Origin: Actinomycetes bacterium
GTDB taxonomy: Bacteria; Actinomycetota; Acidimicrobiia; Acidimicrobiales; Microtrichaceae
Direction of reading: 5' to 3'
Length of the DNA: 64,000 bases
Assembly: GCA_024222295.1 (NCBI GenBank)
Contig: JAAEPF010000024.1
Coordinates: forward strand, 186,001 to 250,000
Made by a program: the position numbers and the translations under genes. Shown piece by piece: positions 53,107 through 61,443 of this stretch (position 1 is the first letter of the stretch; every line of letters starts with the position of its first letter). Below the pieces are notes generated by a model. The model saw only the letters and a list, made by a program, of their open reading frames with translations, had not been told where the DNA came from and made no database searches.

Positions 53107-54420
53107 ATGTTCAAGAACTTCTGGTACGCAATCCAGCACGGATCGAAGGTCGGCGACCAGCCGGTCAAGGTCCGGATCATGGAGGAGAACCTCGTCGTCT
53201 GGCGCGACGACCGCGGCAAGCCGGTGGTGCAGTCGGACCTGTGCGTTCACCGCGGCGGCTCGCTCGCCGGCGGATGGGTGCAAAAGGGCGTCAACGGCCA
53301 CAACTGCGTTGTCTGCCCATATCACGGGTGGCAGTTCGACGACGCCGGCGCCTGTGTGCGCATCCCGGCCGCCAGCTCCGATGTGGCCATCCCCAGGAAG
53401 GCCCGCACCGACACCTACCCGTCGGTCGAGCGCTACGGCTTCATCTGGGCATTCCTCGGCGACCTGTCCGAGGACGAGCGGCCCCCGATGCCCGAGCTGC
53501 CCGGTCTCGAGGAGACCCCTGACGCAACCGCCGACGGCTACCGCATGGTCGAGGGCGAGTTCGTGTGGAACGCCAACATCGAGCGGGTCATCGAGAACGG
53601 CGCCGACATTGCCCACGCGCCCTTCGTGCACGCCGGCAGTTTCGGCAACCCCGACAGTCCCGAGGTGCCCGAGCACGAGATCGTGGAGACCTGGAGCGAC
53701 GACGGCGAGTACCTGCGAATGATCGAGGCCACCGTCGACCTCGTCGCGCCACCGTCAAAGGGACTCTGGAGCTTGATCAACCGGGGCAAGGACAAGCCGC
53801 CGGTCAACTCGTCGGTGCGCATCATGTTCCCCAACGTCTCGATGCTCGAGGTCAAGCTGCCGCTCGGGAGCATGAAGATCTGGACCGCGCACGTGCCCAT
53901 CGACGAGAACACCACTGCGTCACGCTGGATCACCGGCCGCAACTTCTTCACCAAGCCCTGGCAGATCAGCCTGCTGCGCGCCGACGCCGACACCTACCGC
54001 CGCACGATGAAGATCTTCTATGAGGACCAGGCGACCGTGGAGGCGCAGACCCCCGAGCTGGTTCCCTTCGACATCGCCAGTGAGCTCAACGTGAAGTCCG
54101 ACCAGGTGTCGCTGGCCTTTCGCCGGTGGCGGGCCAACGCGTATGACCGCGGTTGGGGCATCCAGCCCCACCAGATCGTCACCACGGACGACAAGCGCAA
54201 GTACACCGTCATCCCGTCACCTGCACGCAAGGAACACCCGGACCTCGAGAATGCATGGGTGCTCAAGGAGGTCGAGTCACACGCGGCCATCCGGGCCCGC
54301 CAGCTCGCCGCCGGCAAGCACAAGCCGGGCGCCGACGATTCGGAGACACCGCCCGACGAGATAGACGAAGGTGCGGCGGACCGGCCCGATTCGAGTACCG
54401 AGGAGCCCGCCAATGGCTGA
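53107..54420 (+). CDS. Rieske non-heme iron oxygenase, pheophorbide a oxygenase-like
   Basis: A 437-residue oxygenase alpha subunit. The Rieske [2Fe-2S] ligands are CVHRGG (from residue 44) and CPYHGWQF (from about 69); the mononuclear iron site is DIAHAPFVH (from about 166) with a later Asp. GACVRIPAA after the Rieske motif and the ERVIENGADIAHAPFVHAGSFGN block are in the style of the PaO/CAO/VanA group. PaO opens the chlorophyll macrocycle using ferredoxin and oxygen. Plant PaO's C-terminal CxxC and membrane anchor are absent, so this is a soluble variant with perhaps another substrate. No ferredoxin or reductase gene is in the window. It is flanked on both sides by RCCR-like genes. Confidence 0.85.
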   Translation: MFKNFWYAIQHGSKVGDQPVKVRIMEENLVVWRDDRGKPVVQSDLCVHRGGSLAGGWVQKGVNGHNCVVCPYHGWQFDDAGACVRIPAASSDVAIPRKARTDTYPSVERYGFIWAFLGDLSEDERPPMPELPGLEETPDATADGYRMVEGEFVWNANIERVIENGADIAHAPFVHAGSFGNPDSPEVPEHEIVETWSDDGEYLRMIEATVDLVAPPSKGLWSLINRGKDKPPVNSSVRIMFPNVSMLEVKLPLGSMKIWTAHVPIDENTTASRWITGRNFFTKPWQISLLRADADTYRRTMKIFYEDQATVEAQTPELVPFDIASELNVKSDQVSLAFRRWRANAYDRGWGIQPHQIVTTDDKRKYTVIPSPARKEHPDLENAWVLKEVESHAAIRARQLAAGKHKPGADDSETPPDEIDEGAADRPDSSTEEPANG

Positions 54421-55186
54421 CCGCCCGTCGCACGCACTGTGTGACCACAACATGAACACCATCGCCGCCCAGCTCGACCTCACCGAGGTGCGCGCCGACG
54501 ACGGTGGGCCGGCCATGACGCTCACCAGTGAGATGTCGCCGGATCCGGTCGGCGAACTGCGCCGCTGGGAGCGCGACGGCGTGGCCACGATGGTCTACGT
54601 GGGCATCGTGGTGCCGATGATCGGCCTCGACTCGCACATGATCTACGCGTTCACCCCGGCCGAGAGCCCGGTGCCGCACTTCACGCTCGACTCCGTGCAG
54701 ACCAAGCTCCCGCCCGAGGCGGGCGGTGGCGACGTGCTCGCATTCCACCTCGACCTCAACCCGCGGCTCGACCCCGGGGTCAACCCGCGCTACCTCGAGC
54801 ACGTCTACGTGCCGCTGAGCGACGCCCGCGCCCGCGGTCTGGCGATCGATGGCGTGACACCGGCCGACCTGCAGCCGCTCCAGTGGCAGGTCATGTCGAG
54901 CTGGATGATGGCCAACCGCGCAACGCCCGAGGCGTTCGAGGAAGTGGGCGACATCGTCGCCGAGTACCGCAACCACTGGTTCGGCCTCGTCGAGGCCGGC
55001 GTGCCCGACAGCGTCACGAACGACTGGGACGGCGCACGGATCGCGCAGCGCGACGCCGAGAGCCGCGACACGATCTTCAGCACCGAGGTCGACCCGGTGT
55101 GGGACATCATTGCCCGGCTCCTCGGCCAGGACCAGGCAACAACACTTCGCGAATCGGTTCGCGACGCCGGAAGGGAAAACGGATGA
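54413..55186 (+). CDS. Bilin reductase/RCCR-like protein (copy 2)
   Basis: A 257-residue soluble protein that looks like a second member of the ferredoxin-dependent bilin reductase/RCCR fold. VPHFTLDSVQ matches the plant RCCR segment APNFVVELIQ with Asp at the catalytic acid position, VNPRYLEHVYVPL matches the following strand, and IAQRDAESRDTIF then WDIIARLLG matches the RD-x-x-R and fG-x-x-x-x-x-x-x-lf end of the fold. It differs considerably from copy 1, so the two may do successive reductions, form a heterodimer or act on different rings. ATG 54413 overlaps the Rieske gene by eight bases; its stop overlaps the next gene (ATGA). Needs profile confirmation. Confidence 0.55.
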   Translation: MADRPSHALCDHNMNTIAAQLDLTEVRADDGGPAMTLTSEMSPDPVGELRRWERDGVATMVYVGIVVPMIGLDSHMIYAFTPAESPVPHFTLDSVQTKLPPEAGGGDVLAFHLDLNPRLDPGVNPRYLEHVYVPLSDARARGLAIDGVTPADLQPLQWQVMSSWMMANRATPEAFEEVGDIVAEYRNHWFGLVEAGVPDSVTNDWDGARIAQRDAESRDTIFSTEVDPVWDIIARLLGQDQATTLRESVRDAGRENG

Positions 55187-56127
55187 GCGAAGAGACGAGC
55201 GACACCTCCTCTGACTGGCAGGAGCGCATCGAGGGCGAGTGGTACGGCAACCCCTCGGTGTGGGACTCCGAGGGCAACCACACCGGCTACATCAAGGTCA
55301 ACCGGTCGTCCGTCTTCGAGGACGGCGACACGACCTACTTCATGAACACCCTCTTCGACGGCATCGGCCCGCTGCGGCCACGCCTCGAGGTCGTGGAGTT
55401 CGCGTTCGGCGTGAAGGACTCCGACGAGGACCGCATCTACATGGGTCCCGATTTCTACGGTGCGGGCCAGCCCTACGGCGCCCTGGTCGATGCCCACTAC
55501 TACTCACCGGCGTGGCAGGCCGATCTGCGCACGATGGTGCACATCCTCGACGACGGCGAGACCCAGGTGTACTCGTCGCTGCTCTACGAGGGCCCGAAGA
55601 TCATGTGCGTGTTCAACGGCATCTACAAGGTGGCCTTCGACTACGAGACCAACGCGGAGACCAAGGAGCGCATCGACGCCTGGTGCGCCTCCGAGCGGGT
55701 CAACGGCAAGACGCCCCATACGCTCCCGGCCAAGACCAAGGGAGCCTGGATGGGCCGCATGCACGCCTATGACGGCGACCAGAAGCCCGCAGGCGAGGTC
55801 GATGTGCGCATCGAGCACGAACCCACGACGCTGCTGCGAGCCCGCCAGAACGTGCAGATAAGCGGCCTGCTGGAGCACGAGTGGAGCTTCGACCGCTACC
55901 GCAACGGCAACCTGCACACCTACGACGGGCCCGATGTGTGGGGCAACGCAACTGCCTATGGGCGGGCGCTCTACACCTCCCAGCACGTGCACGGCACGGC
56001 GCTGAAGGTCGCAGGCCGCGAGTTCATCATCGACGACAACCACACGATGTCTGCCGTGTGGCGTGTGCTGGACGGTGACCAGACCTCGTACTTCCTGTTC
56101 GGCGAGCTCACCTTCGAGCCCTCCTGA
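55183..56127 (+). CDS. Double beta-barrel (lipocalin-like) protein of unknown function
   Basis: A 314-residue cytoplasmic protein that seems to be two related barrels. The openings GEWYGNPSVWDSEGNHTGYI (about 15) and GAWMGRMHAYDGDQKPAGEV (about 188) resemble each other, with a Trp near the start as in lipocalins. The rest is rich in beta-type segments (YYSPAWQADLRTMVHILDDG and EFIIDDNHTMSAVWRV). No named family recognised. Coupled by ATGA to the second RCCR-like gene. A carrier or isomerase for a hydrophobic, possibly linear-tetrapyrrole, intermediate is possible but unproven. Confidence 0.6.
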   Translation: MSEETSDTSSDWQERIEGEWYGNPSVWDSEGNHTGYIKVNRSSVFEDGDTTYFMNTLFDGIGPLRPRLEVVEFAFGVKDSDEDRIYMGPDFYGAGQPYGALVDAHYYSPAWQADLRTMVHILDDGETQVYSSLLYEGPKIMCVFNGIYKVAFDYETNAETKERIDAWCASERVNGKTPHTLPAKTKGAWMGRMHAYDGDQKPAGEVDVRIEHEPTTLLRARQNVQISGLLEHEWSFDRYRNGNLHTYDGPDVWGNATAYGRALYTSQHVHGTALKVAGREFIIDDNHTMSAVWRVLDGDQTSYFLFGELTFEPS

Positions 56128-56140
56128 CCCGAACGCACCC

Positions 56141-57019
56141 GTGAGCGGCACACTCGACGTCTCGGCGGCCGGCCTGGTCGTCGGCGCAACCGATCCCGAT
56201 GCCGTGATCGCCTTCCTTGGCGCGTTCGGGCTGGCGGAGGTGGCCCGCCACGCCGTCGACGCCGACACCGCGTCGGGTCTGTATGGGCTGGATCGTGCCA
56301 CCACCGAGGTCGAACTCGGCACCGACGGCACCGACCATTCACGCGTGTGGGTGGTCGACTGCGACGAACCGGGCAACGCTCCGGCTGACTTCGAGCGGCG
56401 CCCGCGTGCGTTCGACATCTACACCTCCTCGATGGACGACGCGCTCGAACACCTGCGGTTCACCGGCCTGGCGCATGGCCCGGTCGGCACTCTTGCTGTG
56501 GGCCCCGTCACGATGCGCCAGTGCCTGGTCACCGGGCCCGACGGCCTGGCGGTCGTGCTGGTGGAGTCCACCCACCGTCGGGGGTCGCTGCTCGACGCCG
56601 ATGACGGCCGGCTGTTCTCCGAAGGCCATTCGGTGGTGTGGTCGGTCGACTCGATGGACGATGAGGCAGCGCTGCTGTCGGGCGTCGGCCTCACCAAGGG
56701 CATGGACCTGGCGTTCACCGAGCCCGAGGTGTCGACATACCTGGACCTGCCCCGGTCACCGGTACCCATCCGCATGACGATGCTCTCCGGCGAAGCGGTG
56801 GACCCGCTGCGACTGGAGTTGCTCGAGTTCAGCGAGGACCCCGGTGAATCCGTGGCTTCCGACCACCTCGCGGGTGGCCTGTGGGCACTGCGGTACCGGG
56901 TGGCCGACCCGTCGGCCGTGGCGGAGTCGCTCGCGCATGCCGGCTGCTCCGTCGAGGCCGCCGGCGCTGCAATGGCGGCGACCACGCCGGGCGGCATCCG
57001 CATCCAGCTCTCCGCCTGA
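56141..57019 (+). CDS. VOC/glyoxalase-superfamily-like protein
   Basis: A 292-residue protein with two or more betaalphabetabetabeta modules of the vicinal oxygen chelate type: LDVSAAGLVVGATDPDAVIAFL opens the first, and AFDIYTSSMDDALEHLRFTGL and GHSVVWSVDSMDDEAALL open later ones. GPDGLAVVLVEST is a typical module end. Metal ligands are not clearly conserved. Members isomerise, cleave or bind small organic ligands. GTG 56141 follows the barrel protein by 13 bases, and it is the last gene of the operon. Confidence 0.65.
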   Translation: MSGTLDVSAAGLVVGATDPDAVIAFLGAFGLAEVARHAVDADTASGLYGLDRATTEVELGTDGTDHSRVWVVDCDEPGNAPADFERRPRAFDIYTSSMDDALEHLRFTGLAHGPVGTLAVGPVTMRQCLVTGPDGLAVVLVESTHRRGSLLDADDGRLFSEGHSVVWSVDSMDDEAALLSGVGLTKGMDLAFTEPEVSTYLDLPRSPVPIRMTMLSGEAVDPLRLELLEFSEDPGESVASDHLAGGLWALRYRVADPSAVAESLAHAGCSVEAAGAAMAATTPGGIRIQLSA

Positions 57020-57084
57020 GCCAACCTGTGGCGATGCAAGGGCTGGCGTTTGGGCGTGAACGGCGCGGTCCCTACCCTCGGCCC

Positions 57085-57957
57085 ATGCGCAGGTGCCTCA
57101 CCGCCTCAGCCACCGTGCTGTTCGTCGCGCTGGTCGCGGGCTCCTGCAGCTGGTTCGGCACGGATGTGGGCGTCGACGGTGTGGACGTGGGCATCGTCGA
57201 GATCGATGGCCAGCACGGACGCGACGCCGTCGTCGTGGCCCCCAAGGGGCACCGTGACGATCCCGTCGAGAAGCTGCCGCTGGTGGTTGTGCTGCACGGC
57301 CTCGGAGGCAACGGCCTGTCCTTTGCCCAGGAGACCGAGTGGCCGCGAGCCGCGCGCGACCGGGGATTCGTGGCCGCGTTTCCCCAGGGGTTCGATGAAT
57401 CATGGAACGCCGGACGTTGCTGCGGGGCTGCCGTCGGCGACAACGTCAACGACGTGGCGTTCATCGACGCGCTGATCAACCAGATGGTCGCCGAGGAGAA
57501 CGTGGATCCCGAGCGCATCTACATGGCCGGCTTCTCCAACGGCGGGATGTTCACGTTCCTGTATGCCTGCCTCGCCCCCGGCCTGCTCGCAGGGGCGGCG
57601 TCGGTTGCCGGCACCAACTTCTCGGATTGCGAGCCAGACGGCTCGGTCGACTTCCTGCAGGTGTCCGGTCGAGACGACCCGGTGGTACCGGTGCTCGGTG
57701 GTGAGTCGAGCCTCACCAACGTGCCCGAGGTGCCGTCGGTGGAGCAGTCGCTTCTCGACATGGCCGCAGCGGCGGGGTGCGACGACCCCAAGGGCTTCGA
57801 GGTCAACGGCGTGATGTCGTTCCAGGACGGTGGCTGCGAGGGTGGCACGAGCGTGCGGTTCGACGTGCTGGAGGGTTTCGGGCACCAGTGGCCCGGTGAA
57901 GAGAACTCGCCCAATTACGTGGCTGTCGACAAGATCACCGAGTTCTGGGGGCTGTAG
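57085..57957 (+). CDS. LpqC/PHB-depolymerase-like esterase lipoprotein
   Basis: A 290-residue exported esterase with lipobox VAGSC (Cys21). The alpha/beta hydrolase core shows LPLVVVLHGLGGNG (oxyanion hole), MAGFSNGGMFTFLYAC (nucleophilic Ser), SGRDDPVVPVLGG (Asp) and EGFGHQWPG (His). The pattern is that of LpqC/poly(3-hydroxybutyrate) depolymerase and feruloyl-esterase-like proteins, with three Cys pairs for disulfides. It cleaves ester bonds outside the cell. Separated by 65 bases from the VOC gene; it may or may not be co-transcribed. Confidence 0.85.
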   Translation: MRRCLTASATVLFVALVAGSCSWFGTDVGVDGVDVGIVEIDGQHGRDAVVVAPKGHRDDPVEKLPLVVVLHGLGGNGLSFAQETEWPRAARDRGFVAAFPQGFDESWNAGRCCGAAVGDNVNDVAFIDALINQMVAEENVDPERIYMAGFSNGGMFTFLYACLAPGLLAGAASVAGTNFSDCEPDGSVDFLQVSGRDDPVVPVLGGESSLTNVPEVPSVEQSLLDMAAAAGCDDPKGFEVNGVMSFQDGGCEGGTSVRFDVLEGFGHQWPGEENSPNYVAVDKITEFWGL

Positions 57958-57991
57958 CCGCAGCGCGCGGGAGCGCTCAGGCCCGCAACCG

Positions 57992-59149
57992 TCACGGGAT
58001 CCCTTGTGAGCGCAGCCCCTTGGCGATCACGGTGCGAAGGATGTCGTTGGTACCCTCGCCGATCGCCATGAGTGGCGCATCCCTGTACAGCCGCTCCACC
58101 TCGAACTCGGTGGAGTAGCCGTATCCGCCGTGGACCCGCATGCTCTCGAGGCTTGCTTCCAGCGCCACTTCCGAGGCGAAGAGCTTGGCCATTGCAGACT
58201 CGGTGGCGGCGTCGTGACCGCTGTCGAGCCTGCGGGCCGCCCACCAGGTGAGCGAACGCGCGGCCTGCACCTTGGTGGCCATGTCGGCGAGCTTGAGCTG
58301 CACGGCCTGGAATTCTCCGATCGGGCGACCGAAGGCCTCCCGATCACCGGAGTAGGACAGGGCTTCCTCCAGCGCCCGGTGCGCAACGCCGACCGCCCGG
58401 GCCGCGATGTTGACCCGGCCGGTCTGCAGTCCGGATATGGCCTGGGACATCCCTGTCCCCTCGACGCCCCCCAGCAGGTCACCGACCGGCACCCGGGCCT
58501 CGTCGAACACGACCTCGCAGGTCTCCGGGCCCTTGTAGCCGAGCTTGCCGAGATCCCTTGTGATCGTCATCCCGGAAGTGTCGGCGGACACGAGCAGGAT
58601 CGACATGCCCCGGTGCGACGGTGATGCGTCCGGATCGGTCTTCACCAGCAGCGGCAGCGGGTCGGCGTGGCGTGCGTTGGTGATCCAGGTCTTCGTGCCA
58701 CTCACCACGTACTCATCGCCGTCGCGCACCGCTCGGGTCTTGATGCCCTGCAGGTCCGAGCCGGCGTCGGGCTCTGTCAGCGCCAGGCCGGATCGCCTCT
58801 CGCCGGATGCCAGTGATCGCAGGTGGCGCGCCTTCTGTTCCTCGGTGCCGTGGACCGCGATGAGCTTGCACGCCATGCCGTGGCTGCCGATCATGCCGGC
58901 GATCCCCATCCAGCCTCTCGACAGCTCCTCGAACACCAGGGCGAGGGTGACGGTGTCGACGCCGAGGCCTCCCCACTCGGTGGGCACCGTGAGGCCGAAC
59001 AGGCCCATGGCGGCCATCTTCTCGACTATCTCGGTCGGGTAGGTGCCCGACTGTTCCATCTCTCGGGCAACCGGGCGAACCTCGCGGTCCGTGAAGTCCC
59101 TGATCAGCTGCCGGAACTCGCGCTGTTGGGCGTCGAGCTGGTCCTCCAT
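57992..59149 (-). CDS. Acyl-CoA dehydrogenase (short/branched-chain type)
   Basis: A 385-residue FAD enzyme for the first step of acyl-CoA oxidation. Hallmarks are LTEPDAGSDLQGIKTRAV, VSGTKTWITNARHAD, RVNIAARAVGVAHRALEEAL and GGYGYSTEFEVERLYRDAPLMAIGEGTNDI, with the catalytic Glu in IGEGTND. This is the classical acyl-CoA dehydrogenase form, better conserved than the one at 33-34 kb. ATG 59149 matches the family start; the open frame upstream overlaps the divergent GYF_2 gene. The operator element of the catabolic regulon is not seen here. Confidence 0.93.
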   Translation of the reverse strand: MEDQLDAQQREFRQLIRDFTDREVRPVAREMEQSGTYPTEIVEKMAAMGLFGLTVPTEWGGLGVDTVTLALVFEELSRGWMGIAGMIGSHGMACKLIAVHGTEEQKARHLRSLASGERRSGLALTEPDAGSDLQGIKTRAVRDGDEYVVSGTKTWITNARHADPLPLLVKTDPDASPSHRGMSILLVSADTSGMTITRDLGKLGYKGPETCEVVFDEARVPVGDLLGGVEGTGMSQAISGLQTGRVNIAARAVGVAHRALEEALSYSGDREAFGRPIGEFQAVQLKLADMATKVQAARSLTWWAARRLDSGHDAATESAMAKLFASEVALEASLESMRVHGGYGYSTEFEVERLYRDAPLMAIGEGTNDILRTVIAKGLRSQGIP

Positions 59150-59194
59150 CGGCCGGAGGTTACAGGCGGGCCGCTGCTGTGGCAGGCTCAAGGC

Positions 59195-60427
59195 ATGACA
59201 GATCTGCCAGCACTCGACCAGCCTCAGGCCTACGTGGTGGTCGGCCCAGATGACCAGCGCGGTCCCTACACGCTCGAACTCCTGATCAGCGAGGTGGTCG
59301 CAGGGCGTCTCAACGACAACACGCCGGTGTGGTGGCCGGGCATGGCCGACTGGACCACCATGTCCGGCCACGCCGGCATCGCCGCCGAAATCGAGCGGCG
59401 ACGCAACCCGGCTCCGGCTCCGGAACCCGAACCGACGGCATTCGCGCCCCCGGTCGAGGCGCCGGCCCCGGCGGAGCCCGCGCCCGCTGCGCCGCCGGCC
59501 GGGCAGTACGAGAGCTACGAGTACGGCTATGGCCAGTCGGGAGGCGGATACCCTGCTGCGGCTTCGCCTGGCCAGGACTACTCCACAGGCGCGTACCAGG
59601 CCGAGGAGACCGTCAGTGCGCAGCCCGACATCTCACCGGATCCCTCGCCCGCAGCTTTCGGGGCCGTCACCTCAGAGGATGCTCCGTCGAGCTTCGCCCC
59701 CAACCCCGCCGAGGGTCAGGACGCGGTGCAGCTCGCAGGTGAGACGGTTGCCGCCGATGTTGCCGGCGAGGACGCCGGCGTGTTCGGAGTGGGCGCCACC
59801 ACCACCGAGCCGTTCGGCACCGAAGGCGCGATCGAGGTGCCGGCGGTCGAGGTGACTCCTGCCGACTTCGTCGCGGTCGACACCGGTCCCCAGGTGGGCT
59901 ACCGGGCCTCCGGCGCCGCCGAAGGCCTGGACCCGGTGCACGGCACGGCCTTCGCCGAGCTGATCCGCCGCAGCCGTGCCCGCGCCGACGCGGCCGCCAT
60001 CGTCGACTCGGTGGACCAGGCCATCACCGGTGCAGTTGCGGCGGCTGCTGCCGCCCAGGGCTTCGAAGCCGTCAACCGCGACGACACTGGCGACCGCCAC
60101 GACATGTCGTTCCGCGCGGCTGACAACACCACCGTCGAGGTCTCGGTCGGTCGGGTCACCGGGGCGGACATGGCAGTGCGCGACGGTCATGTCGACCTCG
60201 ATGTGTCATGCACGTCAACCACCTACGCGGGCTCCATGGACGCGGGTACCGGAGAACATGGCGAGATCACCGTGCGCGCTGCAGAGTACGGCGGGGCTTC
60301 GATCGCCAGCGTCTCGCTCATGCTGCCGCTGGCGGACTACGTCAGCGCCGACATGGTCACCGATGAAGGCGCCCTGCGCCGCGACCTCGAGGCGACCGTT
60401 GCATCGGTGAGGGCTCGCCTGGCGTGA
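59195..60427 (+). CDS. GYF_2-domain protein with disordered central region
   Basis: A 410-residue protein. The N-terminus YVVVGPDDQRGPYTLELL to TPVWWPGMADWTTM is a GYF_2 domain, a small module that binds proline-rich peptides. A Pro/Ala/Glu/Tyr-rich disordered region follows (about 70-240), and a C-terminal domain (about 245-410) contains GTAFAELIRRSRARADAAAIVDSVD and a beta-rich end. It is probably an adaptor that brings partners together. Its stop overlaps the potassium channel gene start (GTGA), so the channel is translated with it and may be the partner. Confidence 0.8.
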   Translation: MTDLPALDQPQAYVVVGPDDQRGPYTLELLISEVVAGRLNDNTPVWWPGMADWTTMSGHAGIAAEIERRRNPAPAPEPEPTAFAPPVEAPAPAEPAPAAPPAGQYESYEYGYGQSGGGYPAAASPGQDYSTGAYQAEETVSAQPDISPDPSPAAFGAVTSEDAPSSFAPNPAEGQDAVQLAGETVAADVAGEDAGVFGVGATTTEPFGTEGAIEVPAVEVTPADFVAVDTGPQVGYRASGAAEGLDPVHGTAFAELIRRSRARADAAAIVDSVDQAITGAVAAAAAAQGFEAVNRDDTGDRHDMSFRAADNTTVEVSVGRVTGADMAVRDGHVDLDVSCTSTTYAGSMDAGTGEHGEITVRAAEYGGASIASVSLMLPLADYVSADMVTDEGALRRDLEATVASVRARLA

Positions 60428-61443
60428 CGCCACTGCGCCGACTCTGGATCTCACTCCTGCTTGTTGCAGGAGTGCTCGTGCTGGGCCTGGTCGGCTACCT
60501 GCTGCTCGGTTTCGGGCTGGTCAACTCGGTCTACCAGACCGTGATCACCATCTCGACGGTCGGTTTCACCGAGGTCGAGCAGTTCGGCAGCGCAGAGAAG
60601 TGGTTCACGATCGTGATCATCTTCCTCGGGTTCGCCGCGATGGTGTTCTCGGTCGGTCAGGTGGTCGAGTTCATCGTCGAGGGACACCTGCAAAAGACAT
60701 TCGGGAGGCGTCGAATGGACAAGTCAATCGCCCAGATGTCGGGCCACATCGTGCTGTGCGGATGGGGGAGGGTCGGTCAGTCCTTCGCGGATCACCTCAG
60801 TGCAACCGCCGACCTGGTCGTCATCGACAGCGACGCGGCCAAGCTGGCCACATGTCCGTACCCCCACGTCCTGGGCAATGCCACTGACGACGCAGCGCTG
60901 ACCACTGCGGGCTTGCAGCGCTGCGGCACGCTGATCGCGGCTCTGGCCACCGACGCCGACAACCTGTTCGTCGTGCTCTCGGCCCGCGCGGCCAACCCGG
61001 ACACGTTCATCCTGGCCCGCGCCCGCGCGGAGTCGACAGCCGAGAAGATGCTGCGCGCCGGCGCCGACCGCGTGGTCAACCCTCACGAGTTGGGCGGGTC
61101 ACGCATGGCAGCCCTGGTCGCCCAGCCGCACGTGTCGGAGTTCGTGGACGTGGTGATGCACGAGGGCGGCATCGAGTTCCAGTTGGCCGAGGTGGAACTG
61201 CCGGAGGGGTCACCGCTCGTCGGGCACACACTCGGCGGCGCCCACCTGCGCGCCAGCACGGGAGCGCTCGTACTGGCCATGCGGAACCGGGACGGCTCGT
61301 TCACCACCAACCCGGCCAGCGATACGCCGCTCGAGGGTGGTCAGATACTGATCGCCATCGGCACCGAATCGCAGCTCGAGCAGCTCCGTGCCGCCACGTC
61401 GCGAGGCCGGGGGATCACACCTGGCGTCGACCCCGCTCGGTAA
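60424..61443 (+). CDS. TrkA-domain potassium channel (MthK/Kch-like)
   Basis: A 339-residue channel: two transmembrane helices with a pore loop (about 8-90), then RCK/TrkA-N (about 100-220) and TrkA-C (about 245-325) domains. The filter reads TVGFTE (45-50) rather than the canonical TVGYGD, so selectivity or gating may differ. The nucleotide-binding motif HIVLCGWGRVGQS is followed by VVIDSDA and VLGNATDD, typical of NAD or nucleotide sensing. The GTG start overlaps the stop of the GYF_2 protein. Its end overlaps the convergent enoyl-CoA hydratase by 29 bases. Confidence 0.9.
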   Translation: MTPLRRLWISLLLVAGVLVLGLVGYLLLGFGLVNSVYQTVITISTVGFTEVEQFGSAEKWFTIVIIFLGFAAMVFSVGQVVEFIVEGHLQKTFGRRRMDKSIAQMSGHIVLCGWGRVGQSFADHLSATADLVVIDSDAAKLATCPYPHVLGNATDDAALTTAGLQRCGTLIAALATDADNLFVVLSARAANPDTFILARARAESTAEKMLRAGADRVVNPHELGGSRMAALVAQPHVSEFVDVVMHEGGIEFQLAEVELPEGSPLVGHTLGGAHLRASTGALVLAMRNRDGSFTTNPASDTPLEGGQILIAIGTESQLEQLRAATSRGRGITPGVDPAR

